DNA of 64,000 nucleotides from Oscillospiraceae bacterium (GCA_018385135.1 JAHAWY010000015.1:1-64000), one strand, 5' to 3'; numbered from the stretch's first letter, positions 9,527 to 21,537 are shown. The notes: generated by a model not told the origin, from the letters alone. A program made the numbers and translations.

Positions 9527-11026
9527 TTACATATATTTTGCCGCCAGTGTGAGGATTTCCTCCTGACTGGTGTTTTTGGCGTCAACCTCGCCTGCTACCT
9601 GTCCGCCGGACATGACCATTATTCGGTCGCACACGCCCAAAAGCTCAGGCATTTCCGAGGACACCATGATAACGCCCTTTCCCTCGTTTGCCAAATCAAT
9701 GATCAACTGATATATCTCATATTTTGCGCCGACATCTATGCCTCGCGTCGGTTCATCAAGCAGCAGCACCTCCGGCTTTGTCAGCAGCCATCGTCCGATA
9801 ATGACCTTTTGCTGATTGCCGCCGGAGAGAGCGCGCATCTCCGTTTTCTGGCTGGGCGTTTTAATGTGCATGGCGGAAATTGCCCACTCTGTGTCCTCCG
9901 CCATCTTCTTCTTGCTAAGGCAGATGCCGCCTATCAAATAGTTTTTGAGGTTGGAGATAACCGTGTTTTCCCGAATATCACGAATGCCGAAAATGCCCGT
10001 GGCGCGGCGCTCCTCGGTTAGCAGTGAAAAGCCGTTTTTTATCGACTCTCTAGGGGTCTTGTTTCGTATTTCCCTGCCGTGCAGACGTATCGTGCCGCCG
10101 TCTCTTGTCATTGCACCGAAAAGGTTTTCCAAAACCTCGGTTCGACCCGAGCCGTCAAGACCCGCTATGCCCAAAATCTCTCCCGCGCGGAGCTGGAAGG
10201 TCGCGTCCTTCAGGCGCGTATACTTTCCGGAAATATGCTCAACATCCAAAATGACATCGCCGGGCTTGTTGGTTTTCGGCGGAAAGCGGTTTGTAAGCTC
10301 TCTGCCGACCATAAGCTTAATTATCTCATCCATCGTCAGCTCTGCGGCGGGCTTTGTTTCTACCCACTGACCGTCGCGCATGATCGTAACCTCATCGCTG
10401 ATGCGCAGGATCTCCTCCATCTTGTGGCTGATGTATATAATTCCGCAGCCCTTCTCCTTGAGGGAGTTTATTATACGGAAAAGATGCTCGACCTCAACCT
10501 CTGTTAGCGAGGAGGTAGGCTCGTCAAAAACGACGATCTTTGCGTTATAGCTGACAGCCTTTGCTATTTCCACCATCTGCCGCTGAGACACCGGCATAGT
10601 GGACATGATCGCCTTGGGATTTACGTTGACCTCAAGCGTGTCGAAAACCTCGCGTGTACGCTTATCCATAGCGCGCTCGCTTACCATGACTCCGCCCAGC
10701 TTAGGGTAGCGTCCCAGCCAGAGATTATCTTTTACGCTGCGCGTAAGAGCCTGGTTAAGCTCCTGATGCACCATGGCAACACCGTTTTCCAGCGCATCCT
10801 TGGCGTTTCTGAAATCGACTTCCCTGCCCTCAAGAAAAATCTGTCCGGCGTCCTTGCGGTAGATACCGAACAGACACTTCATCAAGGTGGATTTTCCCGC
10901 GCCGTTTTCACCCATCAGGGCGTGAACAGTGCCGGCACGAACGCTAAGGCTGACATTATCAAGCGCTTTAACGCCAGGAAACTCCTTGCTGATGCTTCGC
11001 ATTTCCAGCAGTACGGGCTGTTCCAT
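9527..11026 (-). CDS. mglA: Galactose/methyl galactoside ABC transporter ATP-binding protein
   Basis: Two ABC cassettes ([48 protein letters not shown]). Confidence 0.93.
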   Translation of the reverse strand: MEQPVLLEMRSISKEFPGVKALDNVSLSVRAGTVHALMGENGAGKSTLMKCLFGIYRKDAGQIFLEGREVDFRNAKDALENGVAMVHQELNQALTRSVKDNLWLGRYPKLGGVMVSERAMDKRTREVFDTLEVNVNPKAIMSTMPVSQRQMVEIAKAVSYNAKIVVFDEPTSSLTEVEVEHLFRIINSLKEKGCGIIYISHKMEEILRISDEVTIMRDGQWVETKPAAELTMDEIIKLMVGRELTNRFPPKTNKPGDVILDVEHISGKYTRLKDATFQLRAGEILGIAGLDGSGRTEVLENLFGAMTRDGGTIRLHGREIRNKTPRESIKNGFSLLTEERRATGIFGIRDIRENTVISNLKNYLIGGICLSKKKMAEDTEWAISAMHIKTPSQKTEMRALSGGNQQKVIIGRWLLTKPEVLLLDEPTRGIDVGAKYEIYQLIIDLANEGKGVIMVSSEMPELLGVCDRIMVMSGGQVAGEVDAKNTSQEEILTLAAKYM

Positions 11027-11177
11027 ATATGCTTCCTCCTTCTTGCTTAGAAACTTCTGCCTCAGCCGTGGCGGAATACCCGCGGCTCAGGCAGAGGCTC
11101 CACAATGTCATGGAGCGGAGCTGCCGAAATCGACAGCCCCGCTCTTTGCCTAATTAATCGGGGCAATTACCTTTTAA

Positions 11178-12290
11178 TCAGCCGGAAATCTTTGCGTAGG
11201 GAACGCGGATCTTGGCAACGCCCTCGTCAACATTGTAGTCAGCGGTGTTGTCCATGAGTTCAGCGCCGTCGCTAATGTTGCCGATCAGAGTCATAATGGT
11301 GGCAGCCATAGCAGCGCCGTCCTGGAGAACGGTACCGGTCATCTGACCGTTCTGAATCTTCTGAACAGCGGAGTCCATAGCGTCAACGCCGTAAACGGGG
11401 ATAGTGGTGCTGCCTTCCTCGCCGGTGTTGTAGCCGGCTGCCTGCAGAGCGGCAATAGCGCCTTCAGCCATGTTATCGTTGTTGGCAATAACAAGCTCTA
11501 CCATGTTGCCGTTAGCCTCGGAATAGCCGGCAAGAATGGTGTTCATGTAGTCGGTTGCAGCCTGAGCGGACCATGCGCCGTTCTGGTCAACAAGATACTT
11601 GGAGCTGTTTGCATCGTCATAGAACTTAAGAGCGGGCTTGCCGGCCTCGGTAAGAATCTTGTCAGCGTCCTCAACGCCATACTGGGTGCGAGCCTCTGCC
11701 TCAGCGTTGCCCTCTTGTCCCTTGAACATTACATAGGAGATGGTGCCGTCGCCGTTGAGGTCAACCGCGTCATAGTTCTCAAGCAGGTATTCGCCGATCA
11801 TCTCGCCCTGCATATGACCTGCTTCGGGAGCATTGGTGCCGACAAATGCGCATTTATCATAGCTGTTGATAACTTCGTCTGCAACCTCGCGGTTGAAGAA
11901 GATGATGGGGATGCCCGCATTCTTAGCAGCGTCGCAAGCCTGCTGTGCAGCATCGGGAGAGGAGGTCTCAACAATGTTGACTATCAGCAGGTTTGTGCCG
12001 TTTGCGATAGCGGTGTTGATAGAGTCAAGCTGAGTTGCCTGATTGGTGTTGCCGTCATAGTCGGTGTAGTTGATGCCTGCGCCGGAGAGCAGCTCATCCA
12101 TAGCGTTGCGAACAGTGGTTATGTAGGGGTCGGAGTAATTGTAATAGAACACGCCTACGTTAAGCTCGGAAGAAGCGGGGTCTACGGGAGTTTCGGGAGT
12201 TTCGGGAGTTTCGGCAGTCTTGCTGGCGCAGCCTGCAAACAGAGCGATCAGCAAAACCAAAGCAAGAGCAAGAGCTAGATTTTTCTTCAT
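11178..12290 (-). CDS. mglB: Galactose ABC transporter substrate-binding lipoprotein
   Basis: Signal peptide with lipobox LIALFAGCAS; NVGVFYYNYSDPYITTVRNAM, IIFFNREV, ANNDNMAEGAIAALQAAGYN; precedes mglA and mglC. Confidence 0.92.
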   Translation of the reverse strand: MKKNLALALALVLLIALFAGCASKTAETPETPETPVDPASSELNVGVFYYNYSDPYITTVRNAMDELLSGAGINYTDYDGNTNQATQLDSINTAIANGTNLLIVNIVETSSPDAAQQACDAAKNAGIPIIFFNREVADEVINSYDKCAFVGTNAPEAGHMQGEMIGEYLLENYDAVDLNGDGTISYVMFKGQEGNAEAEARTQYGVEDADKILTEAGKPALKFYDDANSSKYLVDQNGAWSAQAATDYMNTILAGYSEANGNMVELVIANNDNMAEGAIAALQAAGYNTGEEGSTTIPVYGVDAMDSAVQKIQNGQMTGTVLQDGAAMAATIMTLIGNISDGAELMDNTADYNVDEGVAKIRVPYAKISG

Positions 12291-12930
12291 TGTTTTTCCT
12301 CCAATTCGTTTTTGAGGCTCTTTTCAAGCCATTTTTTGTGCCTGAAGGACGCTTTCAGCCCTCGGCATACTTATTGTAGACCCGTGAAATCTTAAAAACG
12401 ATAGAAAATTCTTCTCAGTTCTATAAAAAAACTATGCTACCACCCCAAAAATGTCCAGATAATATTCGTCGTTTCCGTCAACATTACCAATAGACAGCAT
12501 ATACCTAGTGAAAAACGCACAAACTCCTGTCAGTTTGACAGAAAAATATCAGTCTTTCTCAGCAATTAAGAATTCTTAACTGAATTTTTGTATAAAAAAG
12601 CAAAAGAATGCTGCTATGACACTTGTAATAGGATAAATAATATGTTAAAATTTAGGAGAAAATGTATTTTCTTACTTTAAAAATAGTACATCTCACAAAA
12701 TACAGCCAATGCGTCAACAATTTTTTGTAAAAACTTCAATCCTGTAACCAAATAAGGTTGGCAGCGGTTTAAATCATTTTCGCGTCTGCCATAGGTCTTG
12801 GCGGGCGCGCTTTTTCTAACAGGCAGAAGTAATCAAATTCAAATCTTACCTCTAGGCATACTCAAGATAATATGCTGTCAATACGGCAGCTTTTTAGGTA
12901 TCACCCGTGCAGTAATGTATTGAGAGGGGC

Positions 12931-15900
12931 ATGGCTATGACACGCAGGTTAATTATCGCGGTTAGAAGAAAAATATGTCTTATTCTTGCGGTAGTTTTGT
13001 TTTTTGCCTGCGTCTCGTCCTGCCTTGCCACGGACGAGAGCGTGACGCTAAAGGTTGCCTTTTACCCTCTCGACGGCTTTTATGAATACAATAAGGACGG
13101 CAAAGAGGGCGGCTTTGGAGTTGAGCTTTTAAACAAAGTAAGCGAGCTGACCGGTCTGCGCTTTGAATATGTTTCGGCTCAAAGCTGGAGTCAGACAAAA
13201 ACCATGCTGCTGGACGGAACTGTGGATATATGTATGCCAATAGTATTGCCCACAGAGCCCTCATCCGAGTTTTCTTATACCTCGGAGAGCATTATTGATA
13301 CCTACTATTCCATAATGACTCTCAAGAGCAACTCAGATTTATACTATAACGATTTCGAGAACTTTTCCGGGCTAAAAATCGCTATTCCCCAAAGCATTTA
13401 CACTGTCCTGAAAAAGTATGATTACCTGGATAAATACAACATTTCAGAAAGTGATCTTTTAATTTTGAACAACATCAGTGCGTGCAAGCAGGCTCTTTAC
13501 AGTGAAAGGGCGGATGCACTGATTGCAAACGTAACGCATTTGACCGGCAACCTCAAACAGCTTGCACGTCTTGCGCCCGTGTCGAACCACATATGTATGA
13601 CCCGCGACAATCCCTATCTCGGCGTTATCGACGAAGCCATAGCCGAAATAAAAATGGAAAATCCCTTTTTTCTGTCGATGCTTTACCGTGAGTGGTATCC
13701 CGAGCGCATCGTCTCTCCCTATACGCGCGAGGAGGCGGAATTTGTCGAATCCGCCGGAATAATTCGCGTGGGGCTTTTTGGTGAGGGCGCGCCCCTTTCC
13801 GACCTTAACAAGGAAAGCGGCGAAATCGAGGGCATATTCGTTGACCTTTGCAATCTTATTGCCGAAAAAAGCGGGCTAAGCTTTGAATACGAATTTGTGC
13901 CTACGGACATTCACGCTACCGATTGGTTTGAAAAATCCGGCGCTCCGCTTGCAGCGGGGATAATGTTTTCAAATATTTCCTTCACTGCCTCCGAGCTGAT
14001 ACGCTCGGACACGGTCTTTTCCACATCGGCTTGCGTTATTTGCAAAAAGGGCAGCGTATTCACCCCGGATAAGAATATGACCATGGCAATCCCCATCGAA
14101 TATTCCGGCGGAAAAAGCTATATTTCCTCTGTCTTTCCCAACGAGACCATCATCACCTGCGATAACTATGAAGCCTGCTTCGACGCTCTGGCTAACGGCA
14201 GTGCCGATGCAGTTTTGCAAAACATCACAGTTGCCCGGCAGTCGCTTCAAAGCCCGCGTTACGATATGTTTGAGATACTGCCCGTCTTTGAGATCAAAGA
14301 GGAGCTGCGGCTCGTTATGCCTAAAAGCGGCAATGTGCATCTCATCTCGGTTATCAATAAGGCGATCTCCCAAATCACAGACGACGAAGTAACAGCCATA
14401 ATAGTCAAGCATACCATTGCAAAGCCCTATCAAATAACATGGCAGGACACCCTATATAAATATAAAATACCCATTTCAATTATCTTTTTCCTTTTCTTTC
14501 TCATATCCGCGCTTTTCACCATAATTCAATCCATACGCGCCAGAAACGTCAGACTTGCCAGGGCAAATAGTTTTCACCTCGCAGCGGCATATGAGCAGGC
14601 GCAGGTCGCATCAATGGCGAAAAGCCAATTTCTCGCGCATATGAGTCACGAAATACGAACGCCAATGAACGCCATTATCGGCATAACCGCACTTGCCAAG
14701 GATCACATTTATGAGCCGGAGATTACAGCGGAGTACTTGGACAAGATATCCCTTTCCTCGCACACGCTGCTTTCCATAATCAACGATGTGCTTGATATTT
14801 CCGCAATCGAGTCCGGCAAGCTCAAGCTCTGCAATGAGAGGTTCGACTTCAATCGGCTCATTTCCTCCATTTCCGCAATTATTTACACGCAGTGCAGTGC
14901 AAAGGGCATCGGCTTTTCGGTAAAGATCCTCGGCACTGTTGACGAGTGGCTGATAGGCGATGCTCTGCGGGTGAACCAAATCCTTACCAACCTTTTGAGC
15001 AACGCCGTCAAATTCACCTCCGAAGGCAGCATTTGCCTTTCCATTTCACAAGATGAGCTTGAGCCGGAACACACTATCCTGCGCTTTGAGGTTTCCGACA
15101 CCGGCTGCGGCATGAGCGAGGAGATGCTCTCGCGTCTGGGCGACCCCTTTGAGCAGGCGAGTGCCAAAACCGCAAGGGAGTATGGAGGCAGCGGTCTGGG
15201 TATTTCCATCGTCAAGAACCTTGTTTCAATGATGGGCGGCAGCTTTGATGTTTCAAGCGAGGTCAACGTCGGAAGCACCTTTGTTGTATGCCTGCCCTTT
15301 GAACGCTGCGAGGACAAAGCCGTGTCTCAGACCGAGCTGCTGAAAAAGCTCCGCGTTCTGGTGGTAGACGAGGATTACGACTCCTGCGCTTATACCTGTG
15401 CGATACTGGAGCATATCGGCGTAAACCATGATTACGCCCATAGCGGCTATGAGGCGCTTAATGCTATGGAGCTTGCGGCAAGCAGCACAGCCCCCTTCAA
15501 CGTGTGCATCATTGACAGAAAAGCCTCCGACGGCAGCAGTCTTGAGCTGACAAAACGCATACGCGAGCGCTTTGAACGAAACAGCGTTGTTATCATAGAT
15601 TCCTCCTACGATGCTCCCGAAACAGGCGAGGATAAAAAGCTTGAGGGCGCTGACCTATATATTACAAAGCCGCTTTTTCAATCGACCGTGCTTGACGCTC
15701 TTTGCTCCCTCGCCGACGACGGACGCCAAAAGCCTTCCCCCGTCGCCTTATATGACTTCACCGGTCGCCGTATACTGCTCGCCGAGGACAACGAGCTGAA
15801 CCGAATCGTAGCTGTTGGACTATTAAAAAAATCGGGCATTGTTTGCGAAACTGCGGTAAACGGTCAGCAGGCAGTGGATATGTTTATTAGCTCCGCGCCG

Positions 15901-16149
15901 GGCTATTACGACGCCATTTTGATGGATGTTCAGATGCCCGTAATGAACGGTCACGACGCGGCAAGAGCAATTCGCGCCTGCGCCCACCCGGACGCGCATA
16001 GCGTCCCGATTATTGCCATGACCGCAAATGCCTTTACCGAGGACGTGCAGGCATCGCTCGACAGCGGCATGAACGACCATGTTGCAAAACCCATTGAGCT
16101 TAACATTTTGCTTATCGCGCTGGACAGGGCGTTTAAGAATTACAATTAA
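12931..16149 (+). CDS. EvgS/BvgS-like hybrid sensor histidine kinase (two SBP_bac_3 domains, HK, two receiver domains)
   Basis: Tandem SBP_bac_3-like modules, [40 protein letters not shown], receivers including [21 protein letters not shown]. Confidence 0.92.
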   Translation: MAMTRRLIIAVRRKICLILAVVLFFACVSSCLATDESVTLKVAFYPLDGFYEYNKDGKEGGFGVELLNKVSELTGLRFEYVSAQSWSQTKTMLLDGTVDICMPIVLPTEPSSEFSYTSESIIDTYYSIMTLKSNSDLYYNDFENFSGLKIAIPQSIYTVLKKYDYLDKYNISESDLLILNNISACKQALYSERADALIANVTHLTGNLKQLARLAPVSNHICMTRDNPYLGVIDEAIAEIKMENPFFLSMLYREWYPERIVSPYTREEAEFVESAGIIRVGLFGEGAPLSDLNKESGEIEGIFVDLCNLIAEKSGLSFEYEFVPTDIHATDWFEKSGAPLAAGIMFSNISFTASELIRSDTVFSTSACVICKKGSVFTPDKNMTMAIPIEYSGGKSYISSVFPNETIITCDNYEACFDALANGSADAVLQNITVARQSLQSPRYDMFEILPVFEIKEELRLVMPKSGNVHLISVINKAISQITDDEVTAIIVKHTIAKPYQITWQDTLYKYKIPISIIFFLFFLISALFTIIQSIRARNVRLARANSFHLAAAYEQAQVASMAKSQFLAHMSHEIRTPMNAIIGITALAKDHIYEPEITAEYLDKISLSSHTLLSIINDVLDISAIESGKLKLCNERFDFNRLISSISAIIYTQCSAKGIGFSVKILGTVDEWLIGDALRVNQILTNLLSNAVKFTSEGSICLSISQDELEPEHTILRFEVSDTGCGMSEEMLSRLGDPFEQASAKTAREYGGSGLGISIVKNLVSMMGGSFDVSSEVNVGSTFVVCLPFERCEDKAVSQTELLKKLRVLVVDEDYDSCAYTCAILEHIGVNHDYAHSGYEALNAMELAASSTAPFNVCIIDRKASDGSSLELTKRIRERFERNSVVIIDSSYDAPETGEDKKLEGADLYITKPLFQSTVLDALCSLADDGRQKPSPVALYDFTGRRILLAEDNELNRIVAVGLLKKSGIVCETAVNGQQAVDMFISSAPGYYDAILMDVQMPVMNGHDAARAIRACAHPDAHSVPIIAMTANAFTEDVQASLDSGMNDHVAKPIELNILLIALDRAFKNYN

Positions 16150-16157
16150 GAGAGGGT

Positions 16158-16523
16158 ATGGGTATGAATTCGTCTATCTTATCTGACGGCGGCATTGACT
16201 ACGAGTGCGGTCTTATGCGTTTCCAAAACGATATACAGCTATACAAATCCGTACTCCTCAACTTTTTGTCCGACACCTCCTTTTCCCGAGCAAAGGACGC
16301 GTTTGAAAAGCATGATCGCGCACAGCTGCTTGAGCATTCCCACGAGCTAAAGGGCGTTAGCGGCAATTTGGATTTAAAAAGCCTTTATGATGCCTCCTGC
16401 AAGCTGGTCGATTTGCTTCGCGCCGACTGCTCGGATACACAGCTTATCGCCGCCTTTTCCGACTTTGAGTCGGCCTATACTCTCACCGTAGAGGCGATAT
16501 GCAGAGCCAAAGAGGAGCAATGA
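16158..16523 (+). CDS. Hpt domain phosphotransfer protein
   Basis: HSHELKGVSGNLDLKSLYDASCKLVDLLR Hpt motif; directly downstream of the hybrid kinase. Confidence 0.85.
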   Translation: MGMNSSILSDGGIDYECGLMRFQNDIQLYKSVLLNFLSDTSFSRAKDAFEKHDRAQLLEHSHELKGVSGNLDLKSLYDASCKLVDLLRADCSDTQLIAAFSDFESAYTLTVEAICRAKEEQ

Positions 16524-16621
16524 CGGCATATAAAGCCGGAATGCGCCGGGCAAGCGGCGGCAAAGCGAGAATTATTTAAATACAGACGCCGGGGACTTCA
16601 TAAACAAACGCATATAAAAAT

Positions 16622-16664
16622 AGAGAGTATTCTTTCCGAATCAGAAAGAATACTCTCTTTTTTA
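16622..16664. terminator. Bidirectional intrinsic terminator
   Basis: AGAGAGTATTCTTTC-cgaatca-GAAAGAATACTCTCT followed by a T run, between convergent genes. Confidence 0.9.
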
Positions 16665-16677
16665 TACCGTATTCAAA

Positions 16678-18444
16678 TCATGCTCCAAGGGAGTTTGCAT
16701 ATGCTTCAAGGTTATTGAGCTTTGCGTCGCATTCGGCTCTGTTCTCTCCCTTAACAAGCAGATATATTTTAATTTTCGGCTCTGTACCGGAGGGACGAAC
16801 GATAAAGGAGCTTCCATCCTCAAGCTCGAAATAAAGCACATTTGAACCGGAAATCTCTGTTTTGTCAACCACACCGAGCGAGGGAACGCTGATTTTGCCC
16901 GTTCCGTAATCGCGCTGGCGAAGAACCTTTACCTCGCCGATTTCGGAGGGAGGCGCTTCGCGGAGCGAGCTCATAAGCGCTTTCATTTTCTCAAGACCGT
17001 CAATGCCGGGCATGATGAGGTTAAGCGTTCTCTCGCCGTAGTAGCCGTATTTTTCATACAGCTCCTCAAGCGCCTGCGGAAGAGTCATGCCCTTGTCGTA
17101 GTAGTAGGCAGCCATTTCGGCAATCATCATTGAGGCGCAAACGGCGTCCTTATCGCGCACGAAATCGCCCATCATATAGCCATAGCTCTCCTCATACGCC
17201 AAAACATATTCATAGCTGCTGTCACGCTCAAACTCCGCAAGCTTTTCTGCCATAAATTTAAAGCCCGTGAAGGTATCAACCATGTGAACACCGTTTTCAG
17301 AGGCGACCTTCCGCGCCATTTCTGTAGTAACAATAGTCTTGATGGCTGCTGCGTTTTCAGGCAAGGTTCCGGCACGCCTGCGGGCGTTGATGATATAGTC
17401 AAGGAGCATAACGCCCATCTGGTTGCCGCTTATGGTGACAAATTCGCCCTTGTCTCCGCGCGCCATAACACCAACACGGTCGGAATCCGGGTCAGTGCCG
17501 ATGATAAGGTCGCAGTTTTCCTGCTTGGCAATGTCGATTGCAAGGTAAAAGCCCGCAGACTCCTCGGGGTTCGGGCTTTTAACCGTGGGAAAGCTGCCGT
17601 CTATAATCATCTGCTGCGGAACAGGAATTATGTGCTTCATGCCCAGGCGGCGCAGCGCCTCGGGAACGAGAAGATAGCCGCAGCCATGGAAAGGTGTGTA
17701 TACGATTTTGAAGCTGTCCGCAACGCGGGCAACAACGCTTTTGTCAATAGCCTGCGAAAGAACCTTTTCCAAAAACGCCTCATCTGTCTCCGCACCGATG
17801 CTCTCGATCAGCCCGGAGGCGACCGCCTCGGAATAATCAAGCTTTCTAATTCCCGTGAAAATATCAATTTTGGTCATTTCCCCGGCAATCGCCTCGGCGT
17901 GCTGCGGCGGAAGCTGCGCGCCGTCAGACCAATAGACCTTATATCCGTTATATTCCTTGGGATTGTGGCTGGCAGTCACATTTATTCCCGCAGTAGCTCC
18001 GTAATGGCGAATTGCAAAGCTAAGCTCAGGAGTGGGGCGCAAAGCGTCAAAGATACGGACATGTATTCCGTTCGCCGCCATCACCGTTGCCGCCATGCGC
18101 GCAAAATACTCGCTGTTTTCACGACAGTCGTAGCAGATGACAACGCCCTTTTTCATAGCCTCCTCGCCCTCGGCGCAGATAACGTTTGCAAACGCCTGAG
18201 TCGTGTGGCAGATAACGTGCCTGTTCATGCGGCGAATTCCCATGCCCATAATGCCGCGCAGACCAGCCGTGCCGAATTCCAACGGTGCGAAGAAGCGGCT
18301 TTTTATCTCCTCCGGGTCATCCTTTATAGCATCAAGCTCCGCCCATTCAGGCTCGGAGAGAGCGGGACTATCCAGCCAATGGTGAAATTCTTGCATAAAA
18401 TCAGTCATCAGAGCCACCTCCAACAATTGCCTTTGCGTCCTCAA
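16678..18444 (-). CDS. Phosphoglucomutase/phosphomannomutase (true start may be internal Met, MTDFMQEFHHW)
   Basis: TAGLRGIMGMGIRRMN, ITASHNPKEYNGYKVYW (read VTASHNP), GTDPDSDRVGV, RPSGTEPKIKIY. Confidence 0.92.
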   Translation of the reverse strand: MRTQRQLLEVALMTDFMQEFHHWLDSPALSEPEWAELDAIKDDPEEIKSRFFAPLEFGTAGLRGIMGMGIRRMNRHVICHTTQAFANVICAEGEEAMKKGVVICYDCRENSEYFARMAATVMAANGIHVRIFDALRPTPELSFAIRHYGATAGINVTASHNPKEYNGYKVYWSDGAQLPPQHAEAIAGEMTKIDIFTGIRKLDYSEAVASGLIESIGAETDEAFLEKVLSQAIDKSVVARVADSFKIVYTPFHGCGYLLVPEALRRLGMKHIIPVPQQMIIDGSFPTVKSPNPEESAGFYLAIDIAKQENCDLIIGTDPDSDRVGVMARGDKGEFVTISGNQMGVMLLDYIINARRRAGTLPENAAAIKTIVTTEMARKVASENGVHMVDTFTGFKFMAEKLAEFERDSSYEYVLAYEESYGYMMGDFVRDKDAVCASMMIAEMAAYYYDKGMTLPQALEELYEKYGYYGERTLNLIMPGIDGLEKMKALMSSLREAPPSEIGEVKVLRQRDYGTGKISVPSLGVVDKTEISGSNVLYFELEDGSSFIVRPSGTEPKIKIYLLVKGENRAECDAKLNNLEAYANSLGA

Positions 18445-18790
18445 GCATGGACTTGGGAACGAAGATATCCGCTCCGTCGCCGCTGATGCCGAGAACTACC
18501 TTTCCGAGCTGACCGTTTTGAGGATACTGCTTAACTGCGGGAATGCCATAGGCAAGCAGCATATTTATCAGCATCTCATCTTCCATGTCAAGGCAGGTGC
18601 AGTGCGTCAAAAGAGCCGCCTGTTCGGGCTTTCCGTCCTCGCCAAGAGGCCAGTTTTTCATAGCACTGCCGGGAAAACTGCACGCCCAGCCCGCCTTTTC
18701 CCTCGGTCGCTCTCTAACGAGAGCTGCGCCGCAGTCTGAGCAGGCTTCAATACCGTTTTCGTATTCTGTTTTGCAGTTTGGACACCACAT
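18401..18790 (-). CDS. Zinc-ribbon + DUF2007-like signal-transducing protein
   Basis: MWCPNCKTEYENGIEACSDCGAAL zinc ribbon; ATG at 18790 (track ORF extends upstream to 18988). Confidence 0.7.
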   Translation of the reverse strand: MWCPNCKTEYENGIEACSDCGAALVRERPREKAGWACSFPGSAMKNWPLGEDGKPEQAALLTHCTCLDMEDEMLINMLLAYGIPAVKQYPQNGQLGKVVLGISGDGADIFVPKSMLEDAKAIVGGGSDD

Positions 18791-18816
18791 AAATACCTCC
18801 CGCGCGAAACGTCGCT

Positions 18817-19299
18817 CTACTTGTGATACCTGCTGCCCTCGTTTATCATAATTCCCCGATAAATCTGCTCTGCGAGCATTACGCGCGCAAGGTGATGGGG
18901 AAAGGTCATTTTTGACATTGACAGGCGAAGCTGAGCCTCGCGCTTCAGCTCCTCGTCCAACCCATAGGAGGAACCGACAACAAAGCATATGCGGCTTTTG
19001 CCCGTATTGGCGCAGCTTTCAAAAAGTGCCGCCAGCTCGGCGCTGGATTTTTGCTGTCCCTCTATGCACATGGCAACGACATACGCTCCCGACGGAATAT
19101 GTCGGCGCAGCTCCTCGGACTCCTTTTTCAGTCCCGCTGCGATTTCAGCCTGCGAGGGGTTTTGCGGCAGCCGCTGCTCGGCAAGCTCAAGCTGTTCAAA
19201 TCGGCACAGGGGCGCAAGGCGCTTAGCGTATTCTTCAAACGCCGCTATGTAGTGCTTCTCTCGCATTTTGCCGACACAAAGCAGCGTTATACTCAGCAT
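18817..19299 (-). CDS. rlmH: 23S rRNA (pseudouridine1915-N3)-methyltransferase
   Basis: MLSITLLCVGKMREKHYIAAFEEYAKRLAP...FVVGSSYGLDEELK...LSMSKMTFPHHLARVMLAEQIYRG; start at 19299. Confidence 0.95.
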   Translation of the reverse strand: MLSITLLCVGKMREKHYIAAFEEYAKRLAPLCRFEQLELAEQRLPQNPSQAEIAAGLKKESEELRRHIPSGAYVVAMCIEGQQKSSAELAALFESCANTGKSRICFVVGSSYGLDEELKREAQLRLSMSKMTFPHHLARVMLAEQIYRGIMINEGSRYHK

Positions 19300-20093
19300 G
19301 GCACATCTTCCTTTACGCAAAGCTCCAAAGGCTCTCTTTCCGGCGCGGTGAAAACTCTCACATCGTGCCCTACCCTCGCGCCCTCGCGCGAAAGCGCCGC
19401 GGAAACGGTTCTCAGAGCAAGCTCCGGAGTATTGTTTTCGCGGCTGATATGACCGAGAACAAGGCTTTTCGTGCCGTGCATAAGCATTTCCAGCGCAAGC
19501 GCCGCGCAGCAATCGTTGGAAAGATGCCCATTGTCGGAAAGGATACGCCTTTTAAGCGGAAGCGGATAAGACCCCGCTTTCAGCATTTCGACATCGTGGT
19601 TAGACTCTACAACCGCGGCGTCAGCTCCGCGCAGAGCCTCCAGCATTTCACCCGTTACATGACCGCAGTCCGTGCAAAAGCCGAATATGGCGTTCGCTCC
19701 TTCAAGCCGGTAGCCGACGCTCTCGGGAGTGTCATGCGGAGTATGAAAGGGTACTGCGTATATTCCCCCGATGCGGCTCTCCTCGCCGACGGGAAGCTCG
19801 GTTATATAGTCATCGACCCCCGCAATCGAATAGCGCAGATGATTGGCTACTGTGCGAGGGGCAAGTATTGGTATATTGTGGTGCTTGACCAGCGTTGCAA
19901 GACCGGAAATGTGGTCGCTGTGCTCATGCGTGATGAGAATTCCGGAAAGCTCATCAACGGAAACGCCGAGAGCATTCAGCCCGGCGCAGATGCGCTTTGC
20001 CGAGATGCCCGCGTCGATCAGCAGCGATGTTTCCCCGTCTTGTACAAGCGTGCAGTTGCCTGCTGAACCGCTTGCAAGCGTGAAAATGTGCAT
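19293..20093 (-). CDS. walJ: MBL-fold metallohydrolase (YycJ/WalJ-type)
   Basis: TLASGSAGNCTLV, LITHEHSDHISGL, SNHDVEML, GHISRENNT; adjacent to rlmH and the wal cluster. Confidence 0.85.
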   Translation of the reverse strand: MHIFTLASGSAGNCTLVQDGETSLLIDAGISAKRICAGLNALGVSVDELSGILITHEHSDHISGLATLVKHHNIPILAPRTVANHLRYSIAGVDDYITELPVGEESRIGGIYAVPFHTPHDTPESVGYRLEGANAIFGFCTDCGHVTGEMLEALRGADAAVVESNHDVEMLKAGSYPLPLKRRILSDNGHLSNDCCAALALEMLMHGTKSLVLGHISRENNTPELALRTVSAALSREGARVGHDVRVFTAPEREPLELCVKEDVPC

Positions 20094-20111
20094 AAAAGCT
20101 GTTCCTTTATG

Positions 20112-21446
20112 TCAAACTATTGCAGGTGTATCCGAAATTCCGGGGTCATCCGGCTCGCTTACGCAGACAATATCCGCCCCAATGGCGGTGAGCTTGCCTA
20201 CGAGGTTTTCATAGCCGCGCTCTATATAGACGACATCCTCAACAACGGTTGTTCCGCTGGCGGCAAGCCCGGCAATAACAACAGCCGCGCCCGCTCGCAG
20301 ATCACAAGCGACCACCGGCGCACCCGTAAGCATGGGAACGCCCTCGATAACCGCGGTTTTTCCGTCCACCTGAACCTCCGCGCCCATTTTTTTGAGTTCG
20401 GAGATATATTTGTAGCGGTTGTCCCAAACGCCCTCGGTCACAACACTTGTGCCTTCAGCCATGCAGAGAACAGTGCTTATCTGCGGCTGCATATCGGTCG
20501 GAAAGCCGGGATAGGGCTGGGTCTTCACGTTCGCCCGCTGAAGCTTTCCATTGCGGCGAACAACAACGGAGTCTGCGTATTCTTCAATCTCCACGCCCAT
20601 CTCACGAAGCTTTGCGCTTATGCAGTCAAGATGCTTGGGGATGACGTTTTTGATAGTAACCTCTCCGCCGGCGGCAGCAACGGCTGCCATATAGGTTCCT
20701 GCTTCGATTTGGTCGGGAATGATGGAGTAGCTGCCGCTTTTGAGCTTGGGAACACCGTAAATCTTGATGGTATCCGTGCCGGCTCCGCGAACATCCGCTC
20801 CCATGGAGTTGAGGAAGTTCGCCAAATCGACGATGTGAGGCTCACGCGCAGCATTTTCGATGGTGGTCTTGCCCTTTGCCGTTGTTGCGGCAAGCATAAT
20901 GTTCATCGTTGCGCCGACGGAAACCTTATCCAAATAAATCTTCGCGCCGGTAAGCCCCTGCTCTGGACAATCTGCGCAAACAAAGCCGCCCTTGACCTCA
21001 ACGTGAGCGCCAAGAGCCGTCATGCCCTTAATGTGCTGGTCGATGGGACGAACGCCGAAATTGCAGCCGCCGGGCATCGTTGTTTTCGCCGAGCCGAAGC
21101 GACCGAGCATTGCGCCGATGAGGTAATAGGACGCACGAATTTTACGCATAAGCTCAAAAGGAGCGCCGTCCTTGCGGACACTGGTGCAGTCGATTTCAAC
21201 AGTGGTGCGGTTGAGCATACGAACCTTTGCTCCCATTTCGCTTAGAATGGTAAGGAGCATATCGGTATCGCTTATCTGCGGGATGTTTTCAATTCTGCAA
21301 ACGCCGTCAACCATAAGCGCGGCGGGAATGATTGCGACAGCGGCGTTTTTCGCGCCGCTTATCTCCACCTCGCCGTAGAGCTTCCTGCCGCCGTTGATAA
21401 CGTATTTATCCAATAAGAACACCTTCCCGTGAAGAGAAAATATCAC
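20112..21446 (-). CDS. murA: UDP-N-acetylglucosamine 1-carboxyvinyltransferase (likely start TTG, LDKYVINGG)
   Basis: YVINGGRKLYGEVEISGAKNAAVAIIPA, GFPTDMQPQ, RAGAAVVIAGLAASGTT. Confidence 0.95.
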   Translation of the reverse strand: MIFSLHGKVFLLDKYVINGGRKLYGEVEISGAKNAAVAIIPAALMVDGVCRIENIPQISDTDMLLTILSEMGAKVRMLNRTTVEIDCTSVRKDGAPFELMRKIRASYYLIGAMLGRFGSAKTTMPGGCNFGVRPIDQHIKGMTALGAHVEVKGGFVCADCPEQGLTGAKIYLDKVSVGATMNIMLAATTAKGKTTIENAAREPHIVDLANFLNSMGADVRGAGTDTIKIYGVPKLKSGSYSIIPDQIEAGTYMAAVAAAGGEVTIKNVIPKHLDCISAKLREMGVEIEEYADSVVVRRNGKLQRANVKTQPYPGFPTDMQPQISTVLCMAEGTSVVTEGVWDNRYKYISELKKMGAEVQVDGKTAVIEGVPMLTGAPVVACDLRAGAAVVIAGLAASGTTVVEDVVYIERGYENLVGKLTAIGADIVCVSEPDDPGISDTPAIV

Positions 21447-21537
21447 AAGTTATTATGTATTTTATGATACCCAGCAAGAGAGTTTCTAGCCACAAAGTTC
21501 GCGGCATATTTCTCCCATAGAATAGCAAAGTCAATAA

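Noticed and set aside
12181-12225. GGAGTTTCGGGAGTTTCGGGAGTTTCGG tandem repeat
   Set aside because: Encodes the short TPETPETPE linker after the MglB lipobox; ordinary.
17284-18486. 400-aa plus-strand ORF
   Set aside because: Antisense to the phosphoglucomutase gene.
20088-21245. 385-aa plus-strand ORF
   Set aside because: Antisense to murA, open only because of codon bias.
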